64,000 nucleotides of DNA from Chitinophaga chungangae (GTDB lineage: Bacteria; Bacteroidota; Bacteroidia; Chitinophagales; Chitinophagaceae). Made by a program: the position numbers and the translations under genes. Below the pieces are notes generated by a model that did no database searches, was not told the DNA's origin, and was given only the letters and a program-made list of their open reading frames with translations. Every line of letters begins with the position of its first letter. Within the stretch, counting starts at the first letter, position 1. Below, piece after piece: positions 54,079-63,106 of the stretch. The stretch lies in assembly GCF_017742215.1 (NCBI RefSeq), contig NZ_JAGHKP010000003.1:492308-556307 (forward strand), in the 5' to 3' direction.

Positions 54079-55335
54079 TTATTTTTCCCGCACGCTCACG
54101 GAAATTCTCCTGTCTTTTTGCCTTTCTTCATCCGGCGCATCGGCCGCGGCTTTGGCGAACTGCGCGCCGTAACCTTCCGCGCCCAGCAGCTGCACCGGTT
54201 TTACATTGGCTTCTCCCAGCGCATGGTTCACCGCTTCCGCGCGTTCCTGCGACAGTTGCTGGTTAGCCTTCGCATCGCCGGTTGCGTCCGTATACCCGCC
54301 TATTTTAATTTTTGCTTTGGGGAAGGCATTGAGGATGGCGGCGAGATTGCTGATCTGCACCCGGCTTTCAGGGGTGATCTCGGCGCTGCCGGTCTTAAAG
54401 TTCAGGTTGTCGAAATCGAACCATTGGTCTTTGCCGCCCTGCGTGTTAGGGTCTTGCAGAAATGCTACCAGCCGGTCTTCGATGCCGCCTTTGTATGCTT
54501 CCAGCACCGCGCCGTTCGGCAGCGTCACCTTGATGGGCTCCCGTGTGGCTACCGGTTCGGTGCTCACTGCGCTCACGGCGGAATCTTCCATGCCCGTAAC
54601 CGTCAGCGAATCTGCAACGGGCGTGTTATGCCCGCCCCCGCAGCCTTTAGCCAGCCAGATGATCAGCAGGATTATGGCGACGGCAACGATCAGCCAGGTG
54701 ATCCAGCGGTTGCTGCCAGGAGTGCTAACGGTGCCGCCTACACTATTGACCGCATGTTTCAGGGAATCGGTGATGCCGGAAAGGCGGTTGCCGATATCGC
54801 CCAGGCTGGGCACGCCCAGCAGGCTTGCCAGGCCGAGGCCCGTAGGCACCGCGGCGAGTATTTTGTCTTTTTGGCTATTGAGAATGTCCATAATGCCGGA
54901 AGGGCCGGCATGCTGCGCGGCCGCCTGCTGCCCGATAACGCTCAGCGATGCGGGAGCGGCGGTTTGCAGAAGGGTTTCCGCAGATTGTACCTTGATGCCT
55001 GCATAACTGGCGATGGCGCCCGTCAGGTCGCCGGCCTTGTTGCCGAACAGGGAACGCAGGATGTCTGCCCCTTTGGCCAGCAGTCCCGCAGGTAAACCGC
55101 TGCTCAAATTGCCTGGCTGTGAAAGATTGACGCTGGTGGCGTCTTTGATCAGGGCGATCAGCCCGCCCGTATCGCCGCTGCCCGCTTTGTTAAGCAGGCC
55201 CGTCAGCACTGCCGGGATAATGCCGCCGATCGCCTTTTGTACGCTGGATTCATTTTCGCCGAGCTGCGCGGCCGCCTTATTACTGAATTCGTTGTTGAAA
55301 AGGTTTTTCAGGGTGTCGATCAGATCAAAAGCCAT
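54079..55335 (-). CDS. DUF937 - transmembrane - OmpA-like protein
   Basis: 418 residues from ATG 55335. Residues 1-180 are a DUF937-type helical domain with repeats of the form 'IGGIIPAVLTGLLNKAGSG' and 'LLSLFGN'-like segments. A Gly/Leu/Ile-rich transmembrane helix follows (about 213-232, 'WLIVAVAIILLIIWLAKGCGGG'). The C-terminal OmpA domain (about 290-418) has 'LNFKTGSAEITPESRVQISNLA' and 'GYTDATGDAKANQQLSQERAEAV', with the peptidoglycan-binding Asp and Arg. It probably anchors the membrane to peptidoglycan from the inner membrane side. Confidence 0.85.
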   Translation of the reverse strand: MAFDLIDTLKNLFNNEFSNKAAAQLGENESSVQKAIGGIIPAVLTGLLNKAGSGDTGGLIALIKDATSVNLSQPGNLSSGLPAGLLAKGADILRSLFGNKAGDLTGAIASYAGIKVQSAETLLQTAAPASLSVIGQQAAAQHAGPSGIMDILNSQKDKILAAVPTGLGLASLLGVPSLGDIGNRLSGITDSLKHAVNSVGGTVSTPGSNRWITWLIVAVAIILLIIWLAKGCGGGHNTPVADSLTVTGMEDSAVSAVSTEPVATREPIKVTLPNGAVLEAYKGGIEDRLVAFLQDPNTQGGKDQWFDFDNLNFKTGSAEITPESRVQISNLAAILNAFPKAKIKIGGYTDATGDAKANQQLSQERAEAVNHALGEANVKPVQLLGAEGYGAQFAKAAADAPDEERQKDRRISVSVREK

Positions 55336-55649
55336 AAAATACAGGTTTTGTGGTGAATGATTAGGAGTGCTCAATCCAAGGGGGTACCGTTGTTGTAACT
55401 GAACTATAACAGGTTGAAATTCCATACAGTTCAATGTTGAGGACGATTTAATGTTACGGCCGTTGTAAAAGGTTAATAATGAGAGGAATAGACAAAATTA
55501 CAGTCGAAACACATATAAACTGAAATTAATGCAGGCGCAATAAGGAAATCCTGTCAAAATAACCGGTAAAATAACGTTGGTGTAACATTTGATCACCCTA
55601 AACAAATTAAAAAACCAACCGTTAACCTAAAGGAGACAAAGCATAAAAT
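55336..55649. promoter_or_regulatory. Divergent promoter region of the OmpA-like gene and clpB
   Basis: 314 bp without a gene. The region before clpB is AT-rich and ends in the ribosome binding site AGGAGA (about 55631-55636), well placed for ATG 55650. GTAACATTTG near 55582-55591 is one base longer than the -7 consensus TAnnTTTG. No CIRCE-like inverted repeat was seen. Confidence 0.35.
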
Positions 55650-58250
55650 ATGAATCTGAATAACTTCACCATCAAATCGCAGGAAACGCTGCAAGCCGCG
55701 CAGCAGCTTGCTTTTAATCACCGGAACTCGGCTATCGAAACCGGTCATATATTAAAAGCTTTGTTGCAGGACGAAGACAACAGCGTTGAATACCTGCTGA
55801 AAAAAAACGATGTCAATACAGGATTCCTGGACGGCAAGCTCAGCGAGCAGGTGCAGAAATACCCGGTGATCGGCAACGGCGAAGGCGGACAGGTGTTGAG
55901 CCGCGAGGCGAACAATGCCATTCTCCGCGCAGGTTCCAGCATCAAGGAATTTAAGGACGAATTTGTGAGCGTGGAACATTTGCTGCTGGGCCTTCTCGGC
56001 GGCAGCGACGATACCGCCAAGCTGCTGAAAGACGCAGGGCTTACCGAAAAAGGCCTCAAGTCGGCCATCACGGAGCTTCGTAAAGGAGGCACCGTAAACT
56101 CGCAAACGGCGGACGCACAATATAACAGTCTTGAAAAATACGCCAAAAACCTCAACGAACTGGCCCGAGCCGGTAAGCTCGATCCCGTGATCGGCCGCGA
56201 CGAAGAGATCCGCAGAACGCTGCATATCCTTTCCCGCCGCTCGAAAAACAACCCGATACTCGTGGGCGAGCCCGGCGTTGGTAAAACCGCTATCGCAGAA
56301 GGTTTGGCGCACCGCATCATCAACAGCGACGTGCCAGACAACCTGCACAACAAGATCATTTACGCGCTCGATATGGGCGCGCTGATGGCCGGCGCCAAAT
56401 ACCGCGGCGAGTTCGAGGAAAGGCTCAAATCCGTCGTGAAAGAAGTGAGCGAAAGCAACGGCGATATCATCCTGTTCATCGATGAGATCCACACCCTGAT
56501 CGGTGCCGGCGCGATGGAAGGAGCGATGGACGCTGCCAACATTCTCAAACCCGCGCTGGCACGCGGCGAACTGAGGGCCATCGGCGCCACTACGCTCAAC
56601 GAATACCAGAAATATTTCGAAAAAGACAAAGCGCTGGAACGCCGCTTCCAGAAAGTGCTCATCGACGAGCCCAGCGTGGAAGACGCGATCTCCATCCTGC
56701 GCGGCCTGAAAGAAAGATATGAGAACCACCACCACGTGCTGATCAAAGACGAAGCGATCATCGCCGCAGTGGAGCTTTCTCACCGCTACATCACCGACCG
56801 CTTCCTGCCAGACAAGGCCATCGACCTCATCGACGAAAGCGCGGCCAAACTGCGCCTCGAAATGAACTCCATGCCCGAAGAGCTGGACGAGCTGGAACGC
56901 CGCATCCGGCAGCTGGAGATCGAGCGCGAAGCGATCAAACGCGAAAACGATAAAGAAAAGCTCGGCGAACTGGCCGCCGAAATAGCGCGCCTGAGCGAAG
57001 AGCGCAATACCTTCAAATCCAAATGGCAGCAGGAAAAAGAGCTGGTAGATAAAGTGCAGAACGCAAAGGCCGCCATCGAAAACCTCAAACTGGAAGCCGA
57101 ACAGGCCGAAAGGAACGGGGACTTCGGAAAGGTGGCGGAGATCCGCTACGGCAAGATCAAGGAACAGGAAAAACTGGTAAATGATCTTTCCCAGGAGCTC
57201 GGGTCCCTTTCTTCCAGCCATAAAAGACTGCTCAAGGAAGAAGTAGACGCGGAAGACATTGCCGAAAACGTGGCCAAAGCTACCGGCATCCCCGTTACCC
57301 GTATGCTGCAAAGCGAAAAAGACAAGCTGCTGCACCTCGAAGACGAGCTCCATAAAAGGGTAGTAGGGCAGGACGAAGCCATCGTGGCCGTGGCGGACGC
57401 CATCCGCAGAAGCCGCGCCGGCCTGAACGATCCAAAACGGCCCATCGGCTCGTTTATATTCCTCGGTACCACCGGTGTGGGTAAAACGGAGCTGGCGAAG
57501 GCCCTGGCGGATTTCCTGTTCGACGACGAAAGCATGATGACCCGCATAGACATGAGCGAATACCAGGAAAAACATGCCGTGAGCAGACTGGTGGGCGCGC
57601 CTCCGGGATATGTGGGATATGATGAAGGCGGGCAACTCACCGAGGCCGTTCGACGTAAACCATATAGCGTGGTGCTGCTCGACGAGATCGAAAAAGCCCA
57701 TCCGGATACGTTCAACATCCTGCTGCAGGTGCTCGACGACGGCCGCCTTACGGACAACAAAGGCCGCGTGGTGAATTTTAAGAACACCATCATCATTATG
57801 ACCAGCAATATGGGCAGCCACATTATCCAGGAAAACTTCGAAAAGATCAACGAAGAAAACCGCGACGAAGTAGTAGACGCAACGAAGGAAGAAGTAATGG
57901 GCCTGTTGAAACAGTCCATCCGGCCCGAATTCCTGAACCGTGTGGACGAGGTGATCATGTTCCAGCCGCTGCTGCGCTCAGAAGTGAGAGGAATTATTAA
58001 CATACAATTACAACAACTGCGCGACCTCGTAGGTAAAAATGGCATGATATTGGAATTCTCCGAATATGCGCTGGACTACCTGGCAGAACAGGGATACGAT
58101 CCCCAGTTTGGCGCCAGGCCGCTGAAACGCCTGATCCAGAAGGAGATCATCAATCTCCTCAGCAAGAAGATCCTCGCCGGGGAAATCGATAAAACGAAGC
58201 CCGTGCTGGTGGATGTGTTTGACGGCGTAGTGGTGATCAGGAACACATAA
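55650..58250 (+). CDS. clpB: ClpB protein disaggregase
   Basis: 866 residues. N-terminal Clp domain (1-145), first AAA+ module with GEPGVGKT (206-213), long coiled-coil middle domain (about 400-530, Glu/Lys/Arg rich, with '[22 protein letters not shown]' as an example), and a second module with GTTGVGKT near 605, then the C-terminal D2 region. The full middle domain separates it from ClpV (11963-14392). It acts with DnaK to recover aggregated proteins. Strong ribosome binding site and downstream terminator. Confidence 0.95.
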   Translation: MNLNNFTIKSQETLQAAQQLAFNHRNSAIETGHILKALLQDEDNSVEYLLKKNDVNTGFLDGKLSEQVQKYPVIGNGEGGQVLSREANNAILRAGSSIKEFKDEFVSVEHLLLGLLGGSDDTAKLLKDAGLTEKGLKSAITELRKGGTVNSQTADAQYNSLEKYAKNLNELARAGKLDPVIGRDEEIRRTLHILSRRSKNNPILVGEPGVGKTAIAEGLAHRIINSDVPDNLHNKIIYALDMGALMAGAKYRGEFEERLKSVVKEVSESNGDIILFIDEIHTLIGAGAMEGAMDAANILKPALARGELRAIGATTLNEYQKYFEKDKALERRFQKVLIDEPSVEDAISILRGLKERYENHHHVLIKDEAIIAAVELSHRYITDRFLPDKAIDLIDESAAKLRLEMNSMPEELDELERRIRQLEIEREAIKRENDKEKLGELAAEIARLSEERNTFKSKWQQEKELVDKVQNAKAAIENLKLEAEQAERNGDFGKVAEIRYGKIKEQEKLVNDLSQELGSLSSSHKRLLKEEVDAEDIAENVAKATGIPVTRMLQSEKDKLLHLEDELHKRVVGQDEAIVAVADAIRRSRAGLNDPKRPIGSFIFLGTTGVGKTELAKALADFLFDDESMMTRIDMSEYQEKHAVSRLVGAPPGYVGYDEGGQLTEAVRRKPYSVVLLDEIEKAHPDTFNILLQVLDDGRLTDNKGRVVNFKNTIIIMTSNMGSHIIQENFEKINEENRDEVVDATKEEVMGLLKQSIRPEFLNRVDEVIMFQPLLRSEVRGIINIQLQQLRDLVGKNGMILEFSEYALDYLAEQGYDPQFGARPLKRLIQKEIINLLSKKILAGEIDKTKPVLVDVFDGVVVIRNT

Positions 58251-58293
58251 AATTTGTCTATTCTAATACGACGATATACAGTTACAGGTAATG

Positions 58294-58322
58294 CCCGGGT
58301 GAATCTTCGCCCGGGTTTTTTA
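58294..58322 (+). terminator. Terminator of clpB
   Basis: CCCGGG (58294-58299) and CCCGGG (58310-58315), loop TGAATCTTCG that can extend the stem, followed by a T-run of seven. Confidence 0.85.
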
Positions 58323-58610
58323 TTTCCCGCTGAATACTAACATATTGTAAAATGTATCAAATTAATAATTTGTTTAATCTAATATAGCGGGCTATATTGT
58401 GCGGAGTACGCAAACGTAACTGCCTCGGTCATTCGGCAAAAAACTTTACGGCTGGCAGTGCCAGTGGTTTATTGAAGATGTGTTGTTAGGATGATGGGGG
58501 TTAAAAGGCCTACAGGAAGGGCGCAGCGATCTGCGCCTTCCCCTGTACGGTTACGGAACGCCTTGATTTTCCGTACATTTGAAGTATTAACCCGGAAAAA
58601 TGGCACGTTT
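58323..58610. other. Intergenic region between clpB and guaD with a hairpin and -7 element
   Basis: A long imperfect hairpin runs from TACAGG (58511) to TGTA (58547) with loop CGAT. TACATTTG at 58574-58581 matches the -7 element for guaD, 29 bases before its ATG (58611). An inverted repeat ATATAGCGGGCTATAT lies near 58383. No gene was found. Confidence 0.5.
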
Positions 58611-59096
58611 ATGTACGAAATCGGAGAAAGGGAAATAAAATTCATGGCGCGGGCGATCGAATTGTCTTTGCAGGGCATGCGCAATGGTGATGGCGGCCCG
58701 TTCGGCTCCGTCGTAGTAAAAGGAGACGAAGTAGTGGGTGAAGGCTGGAACCAAGTGCTGACGCACAACGACCCCACTGCGCACGCCGAAGTAGTGGCCA
58801 TCCGCGATGCATGCAGGCGCCTCGGTACTTTCCAGCTCAGCGACTGCGAGATCTACACCTCCTGCGAGCCCTGCCCCATGTGCCTTGGCGCCATCTACTG
58901 GGCCCGCCCGCAAAGGGTTTTTTACGCCAACACCAAAGAAGAGGCCGCAGCCATCCTGTTCGATGATTCCTTTATTTACAGGGAAATAGAATTGCCGCAC
59001 GGGCAAAGGAAAATACCTTTCATTTCCTTCCCGCAGGAAGCGGCAAGAGAAGTATTCCGCGAGTGGGACCGGAAGGAAAACAAAAAGCTCTACTAA
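58611..59096 (+). CDS. guaD: Guanine deaminase
   Basis: 161 residues from ATG 58611. Very close to the short bacterial guanine deaminase: 'GGPFGSVVVKGDEVVGEGWN', 'NDPTAHAEVVAIRDAC' with H58 and E60, 'TSCEPCPMCLGAIYWARP' with C88 and C91 as zinc ligands, and 'FDDSFIYREIELP' in the C-terminal part. It converts guanine to xanthine in purine salvage. A -7 element lies 29 bases upstream. The gene is convergent with the anti-sigma gene that follows. Confidence 0.88.
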   Translation: MYEIGEREIKFMARAIELSLQGMRNGDGGPFGSVVVKGDEVVGEGWNQVLTHNDPTAHAEVVAIRDACRRLGTFQLSDCEIYTSCEPCPMCLGAIYWARPQRVFYANTKEEAAAILFDDSFIYREIELPHGQRKIPFISFPQEAAREVFREWDRKENKKLY

Positions 59097-59103
59097 GCCG
59101 CCG

Positions 59104-59457
59104 CTAACGGGCGGAGCCGAAATGGAAGATCCAGAAAAACGCCAGCAGCAGGAATATGACTATCAGCGTAACGATGGCGATGTAGAGATAGGATTCCGAT
59201 TTCCTTCTTTTTCTTGATTTTTTACGGAGTTTTTGCAGCACGCTTAATTTCGCCTGCCGGAGCCAGTGGGGGATCTGGTCTTTTCTGTCGATAGCCGTCA
59301 ATCCTTCCACCGCTTCACTGCAAAGATCGCAGTCCTGCAGGTGAAGCTCCACCTCGTGGCGTTCCTCCGCACTCAGTTCCCCTTTTACGTACGCCAACAG
59401 CTTATCCTGGCTGGGACAAGCGGTTTCAGTGAATATGTCGGCAAAATGTTCGTTCAT
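59104..59457 (-). CDS. Anti-sigma factor with zinc-finger-like N-terminus
   Basis: 117 residues. The first 50 carry H39, C43 and C46 in a H-x3-C-x2-C pattern ('ELHLQDCDLCSEA'), preceded by C14, the mark of zf-HC2 anti-sigma domains. A positively charged linker is followed by one transmembrane helix (about 89-112, 'YLYIAIVTLIVIFLLLAFFWIF'). It likely holds the ECF sigma factor encoded 33 bp upstream at the inner membrane until a signal arrives. The sensing part outside the membrane is nearly absent. Confidence 0.75.
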   Translation of the reverse strand: MNEHFADIFTETACPSQDKLLAYVKGELSAEERHEVELHLQDCDLCSEAVEGLTAIDRKDQIPHWLRQAKLSVLQKLRKKSRKRRKSESYLYIAIVTLIVIFLLLAFFWIFHFGSAR

Positions 59458-59490
59458 ATCTTAATGACCGCTACTGCATTTAATTGCAAG

Positions 59491-60069
59491 TTAGCGTTTA
59501 TTTTTACTGTACTTTTCCAATAATATTTTGAGGTTCCTTTTTCCATTCTGTATGTAGCTTTTCACCTGTAAAAGGGTGAACCCGGTCTGTTCCGTTATTT
59601 CCTGGTAAGATTTTTTTTCGAGGTAAAACATCCGCACGCAAACGCCCTGTTCGCTGTTCAGTTCCCCCAGCGCCCGTTCCATGTTTTCGAGCATGGTATC
59701 TTTCTGCACGTAACGCTCCTTCGAAACGTCTTCCTGCTGGGCCGCCCCGGGCATATAATCTTCCTTCAGCTCCACGTCTTTATGATGCCGCAGCTGCATC
59801 AGGCAGTGATTGCGGGCCACCTGGTAGATCCAGGCTTTGAAGTACACCACATCGTGTTTGTTGATGTCAGACAATACTTTAAGGAAGATCTGCTGCACAC
59901 TGTCCCGCGCATCTTCTTCATTTTTCAGGTATTTCATACAAAGACCCAGCAGCAGGATAGCGTACCGGTCGAACAAAATGCCGATCCAATCGCCATTCCC
60001 ATCGGTTTTATACCGCAGCAGCAATTCCTGATCGCTGAGGCCCTGATATTGATGTTCGGAGGGATTCAC
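59491..60069 (-). CDS. ECF-type sigma factor
   Basis: 192 residues. Region 2 'LLLRYKTDGNGDWIGILFDRY' through 'EDARDSVQQIFLKVLSDINKHDVVYFKAWIYQVARNHCLMQLRHHK' (in parts) and region 4 'YLEKKSYQEITEQTGFTLLQVKSYIQNGKRNL' give a complete ECF protein. Its anti-sigma partner follows with a 33-bp gap. Upstream lies a repeat-rich spacer. The target regulon is unknown. Confidence 0.88.
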   Translation of the reverse strand: MNPSEHQYQGLSDQELLLRYKTDGNGDWIGILFDRYAILLLGLCMKYLKNEEDARDSVQQIFLKVLSDINKHDVVYFKAWIYQVARNHCLMQLRHHKDVELKEDYMPGAAQQEDVSKERYVQKDTMLENMERALGELNSEQGVCVRMFYLEKKSYQEITEQTGFTLLQVKSYIQNGKRNLKILLEKYSKNKR

Positions 60070-60102
60070 CCCATTAAGATAGCTCCTTCTCCTTTTTCCA
60101 TA

Positions 60103-60197
60103 AAATTTTCCCTTTTAAATTTTTTAAAAATGAAACTGGGCGTGGTATTCTTTGGCTGGGTGCTCAGTCATTTTAAAAAATTTAAAAGGGAAAATTT
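60103..60197. repeat. Long inverted repeat element 1
   Basis: Arms 60103-60133 and 60168-60197 (31 and 30 nt) are complementary apart from one extra T. The 34-nt loop (60134-60167) begins AACTGGGCG and ends GGCTGGGTGCTCAG. The stem is made of AAAATTTTCCC/TTTTAAA-type sequence. Confidence 0.8.
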
Positions 60198-60289
60198 CCC
60201 ATGGGCCAGCCAGGCTTTTATCTGAATGGGATGATTGGGTGTTGGCGGGATGGAGGATATTTTTGGTTTATCCGTTACTGTGATTTTCA

Positions 60290-60381
60290 CTGGCAAAACG
60301 AAAGCACTATTATCAGTTAACTTCTTCCGCTTTTCCCTGGCAAAATGGAAACACCATACTGGTTTAACTTCTCCCGTTTTC
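60290..60381. repeat. Imperfect 45-47 bp tandem repeat
   Basis: 60290-60336 and 60337-60381 both read CTGGCAAAA--GAAA-CAC-AT--C-GTTTAACTTCT-CCG-TTTTC with several differences. Each copy can form an imperfect hairpin. Confidence 0.6.
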
Positions 60382-60402
60382 CTGGATAGCGACGAAGGGG
60401 TA

Positions 60403-60497
60403 GAATTTCAATATCCAAATTTTTATAAAAAGCTGTGCCCGCAGCCACAAAAACCCCGACCCAAGTTCTTTTTATAAAAATTTGGATATTGAAATTC
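60403..60497. repeat. Long inverted repeat element 2
   Basis: Arms 60403-60432 and 60468-60497 are perfectly complementary over 30 bp. The 35-nt loop (60433-60467), read on the minus strand, begins AACTTGGGTC and ends GGCTGCGGGCACAG, which resembles the loop of element 1 (about 24 of 34 aligned positions), whereas the stems are unrelated. Confidence 0.85.
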
Positions 60498-60519
60498 GGA
60501 CGAAGCCCCTGAGGAGCGC

Positions 60520-61653
60520 CTAATTAATGTTGTTGAGCTGTGCGATGGCCTGCGCTTTCATATTCCCTTCCATTTTGATGATCTCTTTAAAAAGCCTGCG
60601 GGCTTTACCGTTCTGGCCTTTGGTTTTGTAGATCACGGCCAGCTGGTATTTGGCGCGCTCGGAATATTTTTCGTTGCCGGATAGTTTTTTGAACTGGTTG
60701 GCGGCTTCGTTGAGGTCGCCTTGCTGCTGGTAGCGCATGGCGGCGCGGAAGAGCGATTCGTCGCCGGAAATGGCGGGTTGTTCTTCTTTTTTGGTGTTGT
60801 TGGGTTTGGTGGTTGCGTCGGATTTGTCGGTGACGCTGCCGGTGGTGTTTTTCTCTGCTTCTTTGGTTTGCTGGTTTTCGTCGTCCCGGGCCAGGAATTT
60901 CTGGTCTTTGGGTTCGGTTTTGGGTTTAAGCGGATCTTCTTTCGGCGTGCTGGTGATCAGGCGTGTAGTCGTATCCGTGGTGCGTTTGATTACGCTGTCT
61001 TTCAGTGTTTTCTTTTTGAGCGCGGCGGTGTCTTTTTTGGGAGGCGCGGTGGGCGCTGCCGGTGGGGCGCTGCCGGCGGTATTTGTTTTATTGATGGTAT
61101 CGCGGGCGGTGCTGTTGTATTGGGTGTGAATGACGAGCGGTTTCTGTTCCGGCTGTCCCGCTTTGTAATTCGGGTCTATGGCGGCTGCCGGCGCGGCCGC
61201 GGGAACGATCAGCGCATCGGAGGTGCGGGCGGGCAATGCCGCAAGGGCAGGCCTGTTCTTGAGATGCTGTTGCAGCAGGAACACGCCGCCTATGCCGATG
61301 GCCACGAACATGATCACCCAGAAATAGGAGAGCAGGCTGTCTGCGGTTCTACGCGCGGTGATCTGCCGCTGCTGCTGCTTTTTATCCGGCTGTGGCGGCG
61401 GGGCAAACTCCCGGCGGATGAACTGGCTCAGTTCGTGCGAAAGATGATTGTATTGTTCGTGCAGATGGTGGTTACCAAGGGTCTGCAGCGCATCATGACA
61501 AAGATCGCAGTCGATGATGTGCTGTTCCACCAGGTGTTTTTCCACGGGCGTCATGCTGCCGCGGTGATAACGCAGCAGTTGGTCCCTGTTGATGCAGCGT
61601 ACAGGGGTAAAGATCTTAAGGACCCTTTCTTGTCTTGGAGTTTGATTATTCAT
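60520..61653 (-). CDS. Anti-sigma-like membrane protein with TPR tail
   Basis: 377 residues. N-terminal H45-x3-C49-x2-C52 ('EQHIIDCDLCHDAL') is a zf-HC2 anti-sigma motif. One transmembrane helix (about 108-127) is followed by a long Pro/Thr/Lys-rich disordered linker (130-285) and a C-terminal pair of TPR-like helices (about 290-377, 'AAMRYQQQGDLNEAANQFKKL' and 'AKYQLAVIYKTKGQNGKARRLFKEI'). It overlaps the upstream sigma-like gene by 8 bp. The linker and TPR part face the periplasm and could be the sensor. Confidence 0.7.
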   Translation of the reverse strand: MNNQTPRQERVLKIFTPVRCINRDQLLRYHRGSMTPVEKHLVEQHIIDCDLCHDALQTLGNHHLHEQYNHLSHELSQFIRREFAPPPQPDKKQQQRQITARRTADSLLSYFWVIMFVAIGIGGVFLLQQHLKNRPALAALPARTSDALIVPAAAPAAAIDPNYKAGQPEQKPLVIHTQYNSTARDTINKTNTAGSAPPAAPTAPPKKDTAALKKKTLKDSVIKRTTDTTTRLITSTPKEDPLKPKTEPKDQKFLARDDENQQTKEAEKNTTGSVTDKSDATTKPNNTKKEEQPAISGDESLFRAAMRYQQQGDLNEAANQFKKLSGNEKYSERAKYQLAVIYKTKGQNGKARRLFKEIIKMEGNMKAQAIAQLNNIN

Positions 61654-62206
61654 AAGCCACGTCCTTCAGTTGTGTTGCTATTTTCTTCCTGATGCCTTTC
61701 AGGGAGTTTCTTATTTTATCTGCGGTTGTATGCTGGTGCATGGCAAGTTCCTGCAGCGTGAGATGTTCGAGATAAAAACCGGTGATCAGCCGGGCTTCTT
61801 CCCCGCTTAAGGTTTGCAGCGCCTGCTCGATGCGCTCGGTGAGCGCGGTTCTTGCTATCGGGTTGTTCCCGGCCTGCTCCACCTGCGATTCCAGCCTTTG
61901 GATGGTTTGCACGGGCGAATGGTAGGGAACGTTTGTTTTGTTGCCTTTCGAGAAATAACTTTGAACTATTGCATATACGGTTTCGTTTATTTTACCGAAC
62001 GAAGAGGAGAGTTGGGCGAACAATTGCCGGGTTAAAACGGGGAATACGGTTTCGGCGGGTTTTTCCTTTGATAACTTCGGCAGGCAGACCGCTACCAGCA
62101 GATGACTGTACCGGTCCAGCAGAACGCCGGCGGCTTCGCGGTCCTGCAACTTCCGCATGCGGAGCAGCAATTCCTTGTCATTCAGGTTATTTAACTGGAG
62201 GTGCAT
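61646..62206 (-). CDS. Divergent ECF-sigma-like protein
   Basis: 186 residues. The start 'LNDKELLLRMRKLQDREAAGVLLDRYSHLLVAVC' matches the paralogue at 59491-60069 (LSDQELLLRY...ILFDRYAILLLGLC). However, the promoter-melting and -10 recognition part, normally '..D..Q..F.....I......F..WIY.IARN', is degenerate ('VFPVLTRQLFAQLSSSFGKINETVYAIVQS'). Region 4 ('LTLQELAMHQHTTADKIRNSLKGIRKKI') is kept. It may use a different promoter sequence or have lost activity. It forms an operon with the TPR anti-sigma gene. Confidence 0.65.
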   Translation of the reverse strand: MHLQLNNLNDKELLLRMRKLQDREAAGVLLDRYSHLLVAVCLPKLSKEKPAETVFPVLTRQLFAQLSSSFGKINETVYAIVQSYFSKGNKTNVPYHSPVQTIQRLESQVEQAGNNPIARTALTERIEQALQTLSGEEARLITGFYLEHLTLQELAMHQHTTADKIRNSLKGIRKKIATQLKDVAYE

Positions 62207-62276
62207 ATGCTTATTATTATATTTACGTAAAACCGGGTCAAATGTTCACCCAGCCCACATATTTCAAACAATTAAC

Positions 62277-63038
62277 ATGCCACTCGCCATTACTATCGTG
62301 CCGGTGATGCCACTGCGCGCCGAACCTTCTCACAAAAGCGAAATGATTTCCCAGGCGATATTCGGGGAATGTGTTGAAACAGAATCAGTTAATGCAGACG
62401 GTTGGATCAGGGTGCGGTTGCAGTACGACGGGTACGAAGGCTGGGTAACTTATTCACACCTGGAGACCATTACCGCGGAACTTTTCGATGCGCCGTACAC
62501 GCACGTTGCCACCCAATGGGCATCGCGCCTCAGCCTGAACGGCCAGCCGGTGTACATTCCCTACGGCAGTTTGCTCAAACTGGGCAGCGGGCAATGGGGG
62601 AATGTGAGCGTTTCCGCGGAAACAGGCATAGAACTTTATACGGCTGCTAAATCACCGCATTTGTCATGGCGCCCCGTCGCGCATACTTTCCTGAATACGG
62701 CGTACCTGTGGGGCGGGAAAACGGTTTTTGGCGTGGACTGTTCCGGGTTTACACAAACCGTGTATAAAATCCTCGGTATCCCTTTGCTGCGCGACGCTTA
62801 CCAGCAGGCTACACAAGGTGAAACGGTATCGTTGATCCAGGAAACAAAGCCCGGCGATCTCGCGTTTTTTGATAACGAAGCGGGAAAGATCACGCATGTA
62901 GGGCTGATGCTCAGCGAACAGGAGATCATTCATGCTTCCGGCAAGGTGCGCATCGACCCGATCGATCACCTGGGCATCGTGAATGCGGATACAGGGCTGA
63001 GAACGCACAAGCTGCGGCTGATCAAAAGGATGTTCTGA
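62277..63038 (+). CDS. SH3b - NlpC/P60 cysteine peptidase
   Basis: 253 residues from ATG 62277. Residues 5-130 hold two SH3-like cell-wall-binding parts ('MPLRAEPSHKSEMISQAIFGE', 'GWIRVRLQYDGYEGWV'). The NlpC/P60 domain (about 140-253) has 'FGVDCSGFTQTVYK' with C155, 'ITHVGLML' with H207, and H219 in 'IIHASGKVR'. It probably cuts peptide crosslinks of peptidoglycan. There is no signal peptide, so it acts either during turnover in the cytoplasm on imported fragments or by an unusual export route. Divergent from the sigma-like gene. Confidence 0.85.
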   Translation: MPLAITIVPVMPLRAEPSHKSEMISQAIFGECVETESVNADGWIRVRLQYDGYEGWVTYSHLETITAELFDAPYTHVATQWASRLSLNGQPVYIPYGSLLKLGSGQWGNVSVSAETGIELYTAAKSPHLSWRPVAHTFLNTAYLWGGKTVFGVDCSGFTQTVYKILGIPLLRDAYQQATQGETVSLIQETKPGDLAFFDNEAGKITHVGLMLSEQEIIHASGKVRIDPIDHLGIVNADTGLRTHKLRLIKRMF

Positions 63039-63057
63039 AAAAGATGCATCGCATAAA

Positions 63058-63090
63058 AAAACGGCCGGGAATTGTTCCCGGCCGTTTTTA
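63058..63090. terminator. Bidirectional terminator between the NlpC/P60 gene and ppa
   Basis: AAAACGGCCGGGAA (63058-63071), loop TTG, TTCCCGGCCGTTTT (63075-63088): 14 perfect base pairs with T-runs at both ends. Confidence 0.9.
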
Positions 63091-63106
63091 TAATTGTTTG
63101 TAAAGG

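Larger units (their letters stand above)
60070..60519. other. 450-bp repeat-rich intergenic region without genes
   Basis: Contains two long inverted repeats (60103-60197 and 60403-60497) and an imperfect 47-bp tandem repeat (60290-60381). The frames present here are short and lack ribosome binding sites. The region separates two sigma/anti-sigma operons on the minus strand. Confidence 0.6.

Noticed and set aside
55752..57821. 689-codon open frame on the minus strand inside clpB
   Set aside because: It is antisense to a well conserved gene, is rich in His/Phe/Val as expected for a shadow frame in GC-rich DNA, and matches no family.
60235..60477. 80-codon frame in the repeat-rich spacer
   Set aside because: Runs through the tandem and inverted repeats and has no coding signal.
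60721..61692. 323-codon plus-strand frame opposite the TPR anti-sigma gene
   Set aside because: Gly/Phe/Val low-complexity product that mirrors the Pro/Lys/Thr linker on the other strand.
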